Assembly: GCA_023418475.1 (NCBI GenBank)
Contig: JAEZZO010000033.1
Coordinates: 124,001-188,000, forward strand
Source of the DNA: Bacillota bacterium
GTDB lineage: Bacteria > Bacillota > Clostridia > Lachnospirales > Lachnospiraceae
Reading direction: 5' to 3'
Length of the DNA stretch: 64,000 nt
Shown: positions 44,357 to 52,664 of the stretch, one piece after another
Position numbering within the stretch: position 1 is the first letter of the stretch
Layout: each line of letters starts with the position of its first letter
Notes under the pieces: model-generated
The model's database searches: none
Told to the model about the DNA's origin: nothing
The model's input: only the letters and a program-made list of their open reading frames with translations
Position numbers and translations under genes: made by a program

Positions 44357-44853
44357 AAAATGCCTCCCTAGCCAAATTAATAATTTGCTTATTTTAAAAC
44401 CTTCGCCATATTGAAATAAAATTATGACATTAGGTATATTTATAAATTATTATGTGAAATCATAGCATATATTGCTTTTCTTTACAAGGTTTTGAGTAAA
44501 AGATTATAGAATAGATTAAACTAACTGGCTGAGCTCATCTTGTGAAGTGGAGCGTTCTGAACGGGCGAAGGTAAAGCAAGTAAAAGGAAGTAAGCCAACC
44601 CATAGGCGTACTGGAACCATGACTAGGTTGAACTATAACACATAAATTACCAAATGTTTAAAAAGTTATTTACAGTTATATGATAATGTAGTAAAATAAT
44701 TGGAAAAAATCACTCGTTGTTCCCGTTATATAAATATACGCGAATATGAAAAATTCAATGTTACATTCATTATAATGATTTATAATTGAGTTATTATCTA
44801 TAAACACAGATATACAACTAAGCAATATTAATTGGACAGAATAGGAGACTTTT
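44357..44853. other. 497-base divergent intergenic region
   Basis: It separates the ECF gene from the AI-2E permease. It is AT-rich apart from the GC-richer patch listed separately. No gene-like frame is seen. Confidence 0.5.
44520..44640. other. GC-richer, foldable patch of unknown nature
   Basis: About 120 bases of near 48% GC stand out in AT-rich surroundings. Pairings GCTC/GAGC with CTT/AAG (44533-44553) and CAACC/GGTTG (44596-44630) are visible. It matches no RNA class I recognise and has no coding frame. It could be a small RNA or a remnant of a retroelement. Confidence 0.3.
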
Positions 44854-45981
44854 ATGAAAGAATCGAAGGCAATTGTTTATATCAAAATATTTATTAATTT
44901 CATCTTTGCAATAGCTGTAGGGATTTTTACATTTTTTATATTTCCAAAACTTCTAAGTTTTTTTATGCCGCTGGTGATTGGATGGATCGTTTCGTTAATT
45001 GCTAATCCGTTGGTAAAGTTTCTTGAAAAACGCGTAAAGCTTGTAAGAAAACACAGTTCTTTTATTATAATTGTTTCAGTAATTATTATTATAGTTGCAA
45101 TTATTGTTTTGTTATCTGTACTTCTCTTCAAGGAAGCAAAAGAACTAATGAATGACCTTCCTTTGATGATAGAAAGTACAAAGTTGAAAATTAGTGAGTT
45201 CAGTGAAATTTTAAGTAAAAAATCAGAGGCATTACCGGAGAATATTCGTAACATGATAGATAATGCGATCAACAGTTTTGATAATATTATCAATAATTAT
45301 ACGGGTCAATCTTCGGGTATTTCAGTGAACAGAGTGGGATTATTTGCTAAAAATGTGGCAGAAGGATTTTTATATGCAATAATAACTATATTATCAGCAT
45401 ACTTTTTTATTGCCTGCAAAGATGAACTTTCAGCAGATCTAAAAAAACACCTTCCGGAATCGGCAGTAAGTTATTGGCATTTGATTTTTGATAACTTTAA
45501 AGCAGCTTTCGGTGGTTATTTTAAAGCACAATTCAAGATTATGCTGGTACTGATCATAATTATGTTCGTCGGCTTTGAGGTCCTTCAAGTCAGGTATTCC
45601 TTCCTGTTTGCTTTAGGAATTGCATTTCTTGATTTTTTACCGGTATTTGGTACAGGAACAATTCTATGGCCATGGGCAGTGATTGACGTAATATCAGGAG
45701 ATTATTTTAATGCGATTGGTCTGGTAGTGATATATATTATTTGTCAATTTATAAAGCAAATCTTACAGCCTAAAATGGTAGGGGACAGCATTGGACTGCA
45801 TCCACTGGCTACATTAATCTTTTTATATGCAGGTTATAAGCTTTATGGGGTATCCGGTATGATAATCGGGATACCGGTTGGTATGGTACTGGTTAATATG
45901 TATCGTGTTGGTGTATTTGATCGTCTTATACGGGGAGCAAAAATAATAGTGCATGATTTAAACGAATTTCGAAAGTTTTAA
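44854..45981 (+). CDS. AI-2E family transporter (PF01594)
   Basis: The 375-residue protein has paired N-terminal membrane segments (about 8-50), another near 65-90, an outside helical domain with SEILSKKSEALPENIRNMID, and four or more C-terminal segments with FLDFLPVFGTGTILWPWA and LQPKMVGDSIGLHP, the family signature. Members include TqsA, YtvI and Na+/H+ antiporters of this fold; the substrate is uncertain. The ATG follows AGGAG at eight bases. It is transcribed alone. Confidence 0.9.
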   Translation: MKESKAIVYIKIFINFIFAIAVGIFTFFIFPKLLSFFMPLVIGWIVSLIANPLVKFLEKRVKLVRKHSSFIIIVSVIIIIVAIIVLLSVLLFKEAKELMNDLPLMIESTKLKISEFSEILSKKSEALPENIRNMIDNAINSFDNIINNYTGQSSGISVNRVGLFAKNVAEGFLYAIITILSAYFFIACKDELSADLKKHLPESAVSYWHLIFDNFKAAFGGYFKAQFKIMLVLIIIMFVGFEVLQVRYSFLFALGIAFLDFLPVFGTGTILWPWAVIDVISGDYFNAIGLVVIYIICQFIKQILQPKMVGDSIGLHPLATLIFLYAGYKLYGVSGMIIGIPVGMVLVNMYRVGVFDRLIRGAKIIVHDLNEFRKF

Positions 45982-46005
45982 ATGGAAATATTAAGAAAAA
46001 TGTAT

Positions 46006-46073
46006 AAATGAGGAAAATGTAACATATACAAATGAGGAAAACAATGGTAAAATATAGTGTAATATAGTATAAT
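46006..46073 (+). promoter_or_regulatory. Direct repeats and promoter of the Panacea-like gene
   Basis: AAATGAGGAAAA occurs at 46006-46017 and 46030-46041, exactly 24 bases apart. A TGGTAA-17-TATAAT promoter (46045-46073) follows directly. The spacing of about two helical turns on one face fits binding by a helix-turn-helix protein, possibly the product itself. Confidence 0.5.
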
Positions 46074-46110
46074 GCAAAAGATACTATTAATAATAGTGGA
46101 GTATATTTAT

Positions 46111-46908
46111 ATGAAAGGTAGTAAGATTGAAATGGAAAATGAAGTAATTATTTCTCCAGAGGAAATTAAAATGATTCTGGAACGTTATCGAATTGGAAAG
46201 AAACCATTAGCGAAGCTACTCGGTTGGGGGGAGACAACCATAATTCGCTATATGGAAGGTGATATACCGACGAATGAGTATTCGACGAAGTTGAGGACAA
46301 TACTGGATGATCCGGAATATTACTATGATTTATTATGCAGAAAAAAAGAATATCTGACAGGGATAGCATTTAAGAAAAGTAAGAAAGCTGTTTTATCAAA
46401 AATCATGTCAACCAGTATCTATGCTGTAGCTTATTATGTTGTAAATAAAAGCGGGGCAGATATATGTGCCGGCTTCATACAATATATTCTTTATTTTACG
46501 CAGGCATTTTCCTTGGCTTTGTATGACAGAGAAATATTCCAGGAGGAGTATGGTGTCAACAATGACCAAATGCCATATATGAAAATTTATGAGAGCATGA
46601 AGCGCTGTGGTGTTCATCCACTGGAAGGTGTAGAAGAGTTTTTGAAACCGGAAGAGATGGAATTAATTGATGCGGTTATGGATAGCTTTCTCTGGTATGG
46701 ACCAAAAATGTTATCTGTTATGATGGCCAGCGAGAAAGCTATGATGAAGATATCCAGAGATAAATATAATAATAAAATCATTTCAAAAGAAAATCTAAAA
46801 CAATATTTTAGCGGTGTTCTTGAGGAATATAGGATTATCGGTAAAGATGATATCCATAAATATCCCGACCAGAGAATACTTGAAATAAAAAAATTTAAAA
46901 CAGCATAG
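46111..46908 (+). CDS. Helix-turn-helix protein with Panacea (SocA/DUF4065)-like domain
   Basis: The start at 46111 (TGGAG nine bases upstream) gives 265 residues; an ATG at 46072 overlaps the promoter. Residues about 15-75 are an XRE-type helix-turn-helix (EEIKMILERYRIGKKPLAKL, TTIIRYMEG). The C-terminal half resembles the Panacea domain: YILYFTQAFSLALYDREIF and PEEMELIDAVMDSFLWYG. Panacea proteins are often antitoxins beside a toxin gene, or regulators. No toxin candidate lies next to it: the AI-2E permease is upstream and convergent typA downstream. An orphan regulator is the simpler reading. The similarity is distant. Confidence 0.65.
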   Translation: MKGSKIEMENEVIISPEEIKMILERYRIGKKPLAKLLGWGETTIIRYMEGDIPTNEYSTKLRTILDDPEYYYDLLCRKKEYLTGIAFKKSKKAVLSKIMSTSIYAVAYYVVNKSGADICAGFIQYILYFTQAFSLALYDREIFQEEYGVNNDQMPYMKIYESMKRCGVHPLEGVEEFLKPEEMELIDAVMDSFLWYGPKMLSVMMASEKAMMKISRDKYNNKIISKENLKQYFSGVLEEYRIIGKDDIHKYPDQRILEIKKFKTA

Positions 46909-46973
46909 GCTAGTATTTATGTATGAATTAGACCGTCCTTTAAAGTATACGAACGAGATACATATCAATAAAG

Positions 46974-47006
46974 CAGCCAAATGAATAGAGTATATTCATT
47001 TGGCTG
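46974..47006. terminator. Bidirectional hairpin between convergent genes
   Basis: CAGCCAAATGAATA pairs with TATTCATTTGGCTG around a short loop. Confidence 0.8.
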
Positions 47007-47064
47007 ACATAGTTCATTAAGATTAAGCTATTCACACTTTCTGGCTTCGAAGAAGAATAAGTGA

Positions 47065-48900
47065 TCAGGAATTACTTTGTTTATTTCTTCTGTCACGCAT
47101 ACGTAAGGTAGGATCAAGAATTTTCTTACGAATTCGAAGACTAGAGGGAGTAACCTCCAGTAACTCATCCGTCTCAATAAATTCTAATGCCTGTTCCAGA
47201 CTTAGAATCTTCGGAGGGGTTAGCCTTAATGAATCATCTGCGCTTGAGGAACGCGTATTAGTAAGCTGCTTACGTTTACATACATTCACTTCAATGTCTT
47301 CTGCTTTTGGATTCTGCCCTACAATCATTCCGGCATATACCTTAACTCCTGCTCCGATGAAAAGGATCCCTCTTTCCTGCGCATTATATAAACCATAGGT
47401 AATGCTGTCTCCTGACTCATATGCGATCAAACTTCCGGTTTTACGATATTGAATATCACCCTTATATGGACCATATCCATCAAATAAAGTATTAATGATA
47501 CCGGTACCTTTGGTATCAGTGAGAAATTCACCACGGTATCCGATCAAGCCACGAGCAGGAATGGAAAATTCAACACGGGTATGACCATTGCCGGAGGTGT
47601 GCATATTAATCATTTCACCTTTACGCTGCCCCATCTTATCAATTACGACACCAGAAAACTCATCCGGAACATCAATCATGGCATGCTCCATAGGCTCGAG
47701 CTTTTTGCCGTTTTCATCATTTTTATATAAAACCTCTGCTTTGCTGACGGAAAATTCATAACCCTCGCGGCGCATATTTTCGATTAATACAGATAAATGA
47801 AGTTCACCTCTGCCAGATACCTTGAAGCTCTCGGTGGTTTCTGTTTCTTCTACGCGAAGACTAACATCGGTATTTAATTCACGCATCAGACGGTCGCGTA
47901 AATGACGGGAGGTTACGTATTTACCTTCTTTTCCTGCAAGAGGACTATCGTTAACATTAAAATACATCGCAATTGTAGGTTCTGAAATTTTCTGAAATGA
48001 GATTGCCTCAGGATTTTCAGGAGAACAGATAGTATCACCGATATGAATATCAGCAATTCCTGATATAGCCACGATGGAACCAATGGTAGCCTCATTTACT
48101 TCAACCCTTTTTAATCCATCGAATTCGTATAGCTTACTGATTTTTACACGCACATTCATATCAGGCTCATGCGCATTCACAAGTACAGCATCCTGATTGA
48201 CTTTAATGATACCGTTGTCAACCTTACCAATACCAATTCGACCTACATATTCGTTATAATCAATGGTACTGATTAATACCTGCGTGCTTTTCTCCGGATC
48301 TCCTTCCGGTGCTGGTATAGATTGAACGATTGTTTCAAACAGCGGAGTCATATCAACCGCTTCTTCATCAACAGAAAGCTTTGCAATTCCTGATTTTGCA
48401 GACGCAAATACAAAAGGACAATCAAGCTGCTCATCATTTGCATCAAGTTCAAGGAATAATTCCAATACCTCATCTACTACCTGCGTGGGTCTTGCTTCCG
48501 GACGATCAATTTTATTGACACATACAATAACCGGCAGAGATAATTCTAAAGCTTTTTTTAATACAAACTTTGTTTGTGGCATGGGTCCCTCAAAGGCATC
48601 AACAACCAAAACAACTCCATTAACCATTTTTAGAACACGTTCCACCTCACCGCCAAAATCTGCATGGCCCGGTGTATCTATAATATTTATTTTGATTCCA
48701 TTATACATAACAGCAGTATTTTTCGATAATATGGTTATACCACGTTCACGTTCAATTGCATTGGAATCCATGACTCTTTCTACAACAGCCTGGTTGGACC
48801 GAAATACTCCGCTTTGCTTTAGTAATTCATCGACCAGAGTGGTTTTTCCGTGATCGACATGTGCAATTATAGCAATATTTCGGATATCCTCTCGTTTCAT
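47065..48900 (-). CDS. typA: GTPase TypA/BipA
   Basis: The start at 48900 (MKREDIRNIAIIAHVDHGKT) gives 611 residues; upstream in-frame codons lack a ribosome site. G motifs are HVDHGKTT, the switch region SNAIERERGITILSKNTA, DTPGHADFGGEVERVL and NKIDRPEARP. EF-G-like domains III and V and the TypA-specific C-terminus (GLYNAQERGILFIGAGVKVY) follow. TypA is a ribosome-associated translational GTPase important in stress and for ribosome assembly. It is convergent with the Panacea-like gene. Confidence 0.97.
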   Translation of the reverse strand: MKREDIRNIAIIAHVDHGKTTLVDELLKQSGVFRSNQAVVERVMDSNAIERERGITILSKNTAVMYNGIKINIIDTPGHADFGGEVERVLKMVNGVVLVVDAFEGPMPQTKFVLKKALELSLPVIVCVNKIDRPEARPTQVVDEVLELFLELDANDEQLDCPFVFASAKSGIAKLSVDEEAVDMTPLFETIVQSIPAPEGDPEKSTQVLISTIDYNEYVGRIGIGKVDNGIIKVNQDAVLVNAHEPDMNVRVKISKLYEFDGLKRVEVNEATIGSIVAISGIADIHIGDTICSPENPEAISFQKISEPTIAMYFNVNDSPLAGKEGKYVTSRHLRDRLMRELNTDVSLRVEETETTESFKVSGRGELHLSVLIENMRREGYEFSVSKAEVLYKNDENGKKLEPMEHAMIDVPDEFSGVVIDKMGQRKGEMINMHTSGNGHTRVEFSIPARGLIGYRGEFLTDTKGTGIINTLFDGYGPYKGDIQYRKTGSLIAYESGDSITYGLYNAQERGILFIGAGVKVYAGMIVGQNPKAEDIEVNVCKRKQLTNTRSSSADDSLRLTPPKILSLEQALEFIETDELLEVTPSSLRIRKKILDPTLRMRDRRNKQSNS

Positions 48901-49123
48901 GAAAAATTCCCTTCTTTCTAAAGACAATACTCGTCTTACAATAACTTTACTATTGTAGCACACAGGCTTATTAAAAAGCAACGTATGTTTCGGAAAAATT
49001 AATAATAATTTTCAGTATAAATTGGTATAAAGTAACAAAAATTGGTAATTAATAAAAAAGATTGATATTTTACTTCTAAAATATGGAAATTAGCATATAT
49101 TTTAAACATAGGTGAATTAGGCT

Positions 49124-49213
49124 GTGAAAGAACAAACAGATAAATTTGCCCCACATTTTAGAGCAGATTGGCGTAAAAAGTACGCCGAGAAAGAAGGGAG
49201 AGGTACGATATGA
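49124..49213 (+). CDS. 29-residue ORF coupled to the SSB-like gene
   Basis: A GTG-initiated frame ends with TGA overlapping the next gene's ATG by four bases. The peptide is highly charged (KEQTDKFAPHFRADWRKKYA, then EKEGRGTI). The AGGTGAATTAGG upstream is a fair ribosome site. The same layout is seen before thrC. It may be a real small protein or a translational coupler; no family is recognised. Confidence 0.35.
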   Translation: MKEQTDKFAPHFRADWRKKYAEKEGRGTI

Positions 49214-49842
49214 CAGATAAAGTATTTGATAACAATCAAGTAAGTATTGCAGGAGAGGTAATCAGTGATTTCACGTTCAGCCATGACGTATTTGGTGAAG
49301 GTTTCTATGTTCTGGAGGTAGTTGTAAACCGGTTAAGCAATTCGTATGATATGATTCCGGTAATGGTTTCGGAACGTCTCATTGATGTAAAGCAGGATTA
49401 TAAGGGGAAATTTGTTGAGATTTTAGGTCAGTTCAGATCGTATAACCGTCATGAGGAGAGCAAAAATAAGTTAGTTTTATCCGTATTTGCAAGAGAAATT
49501 AAGATGGTGGATGAATTATCAGAAAATGCAAAGCCTAATCATATTTTTCTCGATGGTTTTGTGTGCAAACCGCCAATATATCGTAAGACACCACTAGGCA
49601 GGGAGATAGCTGATGTACTTTTAGCTGTAAATCGTCCTTATGGTAAATCAGATTATATTCCATGTATCTGCTGGGGCAGAAATGCAAGATTTGCAGAGAC
49701 TTTTGCAGTAGGAGGTCATGTTCAGGTATGGGGGAGAATACAAAGCAGAGAGTATCAAAAAAAGGTCAACGAGACGGAATTTGAAAAACGGGTTGCTTAT
49801 GAGGTATCGGTAAGCAAGCTGGAATATCTGGAAGAGTATTAA
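49210..49842 (+). CDS. SSB-like protein with two OB folds
   Basis: The 210-residue protein follows GGGAGAGG. Residues about 10-95 (VSIAGEVISDFTFSHDVFG, then VEILGQFRSYNRHEESKNKL) and about 105-205 (IFLDGFVCKPPIYRKTPLGR, VNRPYGKSDYIPCICWGRNA, VQVWGRIQSREYQKK) each look like an OB fold. The second half matches single-stranded DNA-binding proteins. The acidic C-terminal tip (DDDIPF type) that recruits partners in housekeeping SSB is missing. It is probably an accessory SSB. It is followed by a terminator and stands alone. Confidence 0.8.
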   Translation: MTDKVFDNNQVSIAGEVISDFTFSHDVFGEGFYVLEVVVNRLSNSYDMIPVMVSERLIDVKQDYKGKFVEILGQFRSYNRHEESKNKLVLSVFAREIKMVDELSENAKPNHIFLDGFVCKPPIYRKTPLGREIADVLLAVNRPYGKSDYIPCICWGRNARFAETFAVGGHVQVWGRIQSREYQKKVNETEFEKRVAYEVSVSKLEYLEEY

Positions 49843-49906
49843 TTAGCAGATGTATCGTTATAGAAGCATCTGTTTCTATAGAATAATAGAAGAATTATAA
49901 GAGACA

Positions 49907-49952
49907 GGATTGATAATTTATCATCATTTATATAAATTATCAATCCTTTTTA
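49907..49952 (+). terminator. Rho-independent terminator
   Basis: GGATTGATAATTTAT pairs perfectly with ATAAATTATCAATCC, followed by TTTTTAG. Confidence 0.9.
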
Positions 49953-50103
49953 GTTTGATAGTTCGCAAAGCTATCTTTTATTGTTTTTTTATTCAATAAA
50001 CACATATTAACTGTTACTGCTCAAAGGCAAGTCCGATCCCTTTGCTGTGCATCCGAATTTGACAAGCTTCTAAACAGTAATAATTATCTTTTTAAAAAAG
50101 TAA
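49953..50103. other. Gap with small hairpins before the dapA promoter
   Basis: A GATAG/CTATC hairpin with T-tract (49968-49992) and a CAAAGG/CCTTTG hairpin (50022-50044) are visible. No coding frame is supported. The whole 49843-50783 interval is gene-free and is otherwise filled by the riboswitch and the element after it. Confidence 0.4.
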
Positions 50104-50132
50104 TTGACAAGAATAATCACTGGTGTTAGTAT
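50104..50132 (+). promoter_or_regulatory. Promoter of the dapAB transcript
   Basis: TTGACA (50104-50109) and TAGTAT (50127-50132) are 17 bases apart, just before the riboswitch. Confidence 0.8.
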
Positions 50133-50164
50133 TTAACTACGAATATTGTGAAAAGTATATATTG

Positions 50165-50427
50165 CTTATGGTAGAGGTGCATTGTTTAAGAGTATACTGC
50201 TGGATATGTCAGGCATAGAGGAAAGCAGCGAAAGGAAACAGTGCCGAAGTAATAATAAACCTGATTTATTATTGCTGGGCATATGATGAAATATCATTTG
50301 ACTGTCATCAGATATGATGGAGCGCTGCCTAAAGAATATTTTAAACTGAGAGTGCATGATGATTGCTATTATCATGTTACTGGTCAGTAATTCTTTAGTG
50401 TCGACTCTTGAGTCGGCTTTTTTTATT
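50165..50427 (+). promoter_or_regulatory. Lysine riboswitch (L box) with terminator
   Basis: The aptamer (50165-50333) shows GGTAGAGGTGC, AAGAGTA, GCAGCGAAAGGAAAC, GTGCCGAAGTAATAATA pairing with TTATTATTGCTGGG, GACTGTCAT, and GGAGCGCTGCC, the order of the Bacillus lysC L box. After it CTAAAGAAT (50329) pairs with ATTCTTTAG (50390) around an inner hairpin, and a terminator GTCGACT/AGTCGGC with seven T ends at 50424. Lysine should promote termination and shut off dapAB. Confidence 0.94.
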
Positions 50428-50600
50428 ACATAGGAAAGTTCATCCTATGTAATAAATCCCTCCGGGAGGATGCGCAGCTACGCGCGCGGAACAAAAGCTG
50501 TGCGAGATAGATTTATGTTCGCGACTTGCATGGGGCACATTTTTGTTCTACAATTTTTACGGAACTACGTTTCATAATACAGCTTCCAATGAAACCTTTG
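50423..50600. repeat. Hairpin-rich element between riboswitch and dapA
   Basis: A perfect 13-bp stem (TTATTACATAGGA/TCCTATGTAATAA, 50423-50455) is followed by TCCCTCCGGGAGGA and GCGCAGCT/AGCTGTGCG pairing and CGCG-rich DNA, markedly GC-richer than the flanks. It does not code. It spaces the riboswitch terminator about 350 bases from dapA, which is unusual, and may be an inserted non-coding element. Confidence 0.45.
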
Positions 50601-50783
50601 TTTAGGTCAATGGAATTGAATATGCAATTATTTTGCACATAAGTTCGTAGGTAACTAATTAACATTATATTTCCATATACTATTCGAAGCAATAAGTAAG
50701 GAAAGAGTGGGTGCGATCGTTAGTATAACATCAACTAAGATGTAATCGGAAAGAATTGTGTTTAAAAAACAGGAGGTTGGATT

Positions 50784-51677
50784 ATGCCGGTATTTAAAGG
50801 TGCAGGTGTGGCGATTGTTACACCATTTACAAAAAGTAATGAAGTGGACTATGAGAAGCTTGGAGAACTGATTGAATATCAAATCACAGCAGGAACAGAT
50901 GCGATTGTTGTATGCGGAACTACCGGAGAAGCATCGGCTATGACACATGAAGAACATTTGGAATGTGTCCGTTATACGGTTGAGAAAGTACAAAAAAGAG
51001 TGCCTGTAATAGCAGGGACCGGATCAAACTGGACTGACACGGCTATTTATTTATCACAGGAAGCTGAAAAATATGGTGCGGATGCACTTTTATTGGTGAC
51101 ACCTTATTATAATAAAGCAACGCAAAAGGGACTTATCGCACATTTTACTTCGGTTGCAGAGTCAGTCTCCCTGCCAATTATTCTATATAATGTACCGGGA
51201 AGAACCGGCTGTAATATTAAACCACAGACAGTTGCTTCCTTATATAAAGATGTAAAAAATATAGTCGGCATCAAAGAGGCCAGCGGAAATATTGCACAGG
51301 TTGCCGAAATCATGCAGTTAACAGAAGGAAAAATTGATTTATATTCCGGAAATGACGATATGGTAGTTCCGGTACTATCCCTGGGAGGTGTGGGGGTTAT
51401 CTCTGTATTGTCAAATATCGCCCCTAAGGATACACATGATATGGTCATGAAGTATCTGGAAGGAGACATTGCAGGAAGCCGTGAGCTTCAGCTGAAATAT
51501 TTCCCTCTGATTAATGCATTGTTTTGTGAGGTTAATCCGATCCCGGTTAAAAAAGCCGTAAATTTAATGGGCTTTGAGGTGGGTGATTTAAGACTGCCGC
51601 TTACTGAGATAGAACCTTCAAATGAAGAATATTTACGCAGGGAAATGAATGCGGCAGGCATTAAAACGGTATCATAA
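50784..51677 (+). CDS. dapA: 4-hydroxy-tetrahydrodipicolinate synthase
   Basis: The 297-residue TIM-barrel enzyme begins FKGAGVAIVTPFT. Key marks are VCGTTGEASAMTHEEH with the Thr pair, LLVTPYYNKATQKGL, the tyrosine in YNVPGRTGCNI, the Schiff-base lysine in GIKEASGNIAQ, and SGNDDMVVPVLSLGGVGVIS. It condenses pyruvate with aspartate semialdehyde, the first step of lysine/diaminopimelate synthesis. Control by the upstream lysine riboswitch agrees with this. The ATG follows AGGAGG. Confidence 0.97.
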   Translation: MPVFKGAGVAIVTPFTKSNEVDYEKLGELIEYQITAGTDAIVVCGTTGEASAMTHEEHLECVRYTVEKVQKRVPVIAGTGSNWTDTAIYLSQEAEKYGADALLLVTPYYNKATQKGLIAHFTSVAESVSLPIILYNVPGRTGCNIKPQTVASLYKDVKNIVGIKEASGNIAQVAEIMQLTEGKIDLYSGNDDMVVPVLSLGGVGVISVLSNIAPKDTHDMVMKYLEGDIAGSRELQLKYFPLINALFCEVNPIPVKKAVNLMGFEVGDLRLPLTEIEPSNEEYLRREMNAAGIKTVS

Positions 51678-51713
51678 GGACAAAGGAGGATACCTTAACT
51701 TAGGAGGTAGTAT

Positions 51714-52469
51714 ATGACAAATATCATTTTACGTGGCTGTAATGGTAAAATGGGGCAGGTAATAACAAATCTCGTAGACGTAGATGAGGAGACGGTAATC
51801 GCAGGTGGTATTGATATTACACAAAATCGTGTAAATAAGTATCCGGTATATCAAAGCTTTTTAAAGTGCAATGTAAAAGCGGATGTTATTATTGATTTTT
51901 CATCTCCTGATCAACTCGAAGAAATGCTTGAATTTGCAATGAAAAAAGGAATTGGTATTGTATTGTGTACCACAGGGTTTTCAAAGGATCAGTTAAATAG
52001 GATTGAAGAAGCCGCAAAGCAAATACCTATTTTAAGATCTGCTAATATGTCAATGGGGATTAATCTGATATCCAAGCTTCTTAAGGAAGCGGCCGCTGTA
52101 CTGGCGGATGCAGGCTTTGATATTGAAATTGTGGAGAAGCATCATAATAAAAAAGTAGATGCTCCCTCAGGAACAGCATTGGCTCTTGCAGATGCAATGA
52201 ATGAGGCATTGAATAACGATTACAGCTATCAATATGACAGATCAAAAGAACGTTCAATGAGAAAAAAGAAGGAAATCGGTATTTCTGCAGTCAGAGGAGG
52301 AACGATTGTCGGAGAACATGAAGTGATTTTTGCTGGGATCGATGAAGTAATCGAAATCAAGCATACCGCATATTCAAAGGCTATTTTTGCAAAGGGAGCT
52401 GTTCAGGCGGCCAAGTTTTTGCCGGGAAAACAACCCGGTTTGTATCAAATGAGTGACTTAATGGAATAA
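51714..52469 (+). CDS. dapB: 4-hydroxy-tetrahydrodipicolinate reductase
   Basis: The 251-residue protein has the NAD(P)-binding start LRGCNGKMGQVI, VIIDFSSPDQLEEML, LCTTGFSKDQL, the catalytic histidines in VEKHHNKKVDAPSGTALALA, and RGGTIVGEHEVIFAG. It reduces the DapA product on the way to diaminopimelate. It lies 36 bases after dapA with its own TAGGAGG site and ends in a strong terminator, so dapA-dapB form a two-gene riboswitch-controlled operon. Confidence 0.97.
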   Translation: MTNIILRGCNGKMGQVITNLVDVDEETVIAGGIDITQNRVNKYPVYQSFLKCNVKADVIIDFSSPDQLEEMLEFAMKKGIGIVLCTTGFSKDQLNRIEEAAKQIPILRSANMSMGINLISKLLKEAAAVLADAGFDIEIVEKHHNKKVDAPSGTALALADAMNEALNNDYSYQYDRSKERSMRKKKEIGISAVRGGTIVGEHEVIFAGIDEVIEIKHTAYSKAIFAKGAVQAAKFLPGKQPGLYQMSDLME

Positions 52470-52478
52470 AGTGATCGG

Positions 52479-52534
52479 AAAATCCCGTATACTATTATAC
52501 TTACTGGTTGTGGTGAATAGTATACGGGATTTTT
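52479..52534 (+). terminator. Terminator of dapAB
   Basis: AAAATCCCGTATACTATT pairs with AATAGTATACGGGATTTTT. Confidence 0.92.
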
Positions 52535-52557
52535 ATGTTCAATATTTTGGTGATTTG

Positions 52558-52586
52558 TTCACAAAATTTTCGTATTCTTATAGTAT
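52558..52586 (+). promoter_or_regulatory. Promoter of the Gld-type ABC operon
   Basis: TTCACA (52558-52563) and TAGTAT (52581-52586) are 17 bases apart, about 75 bases before the first start codon. Confidence 0.55.
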
Positions 52587-52664
52587 CATACAGAGGAAAA
52601 GCATTATTACCAATAAATAGTTATATTATCAAAGCGAAAGTGAAATGATAAGGAGGAAATGATT

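Noticed and set aside
44520..44640. Transfer RNA or group II intron domain
   Set aside because: No cloverleaf with a TTCGA-type loop and no clear domain V hairpin could be found.
46111..46908. Complete toxin-antitoxin operon
   Set aside because: Only the antitoxin-like protein is present; no small toxin frame lies on either side.
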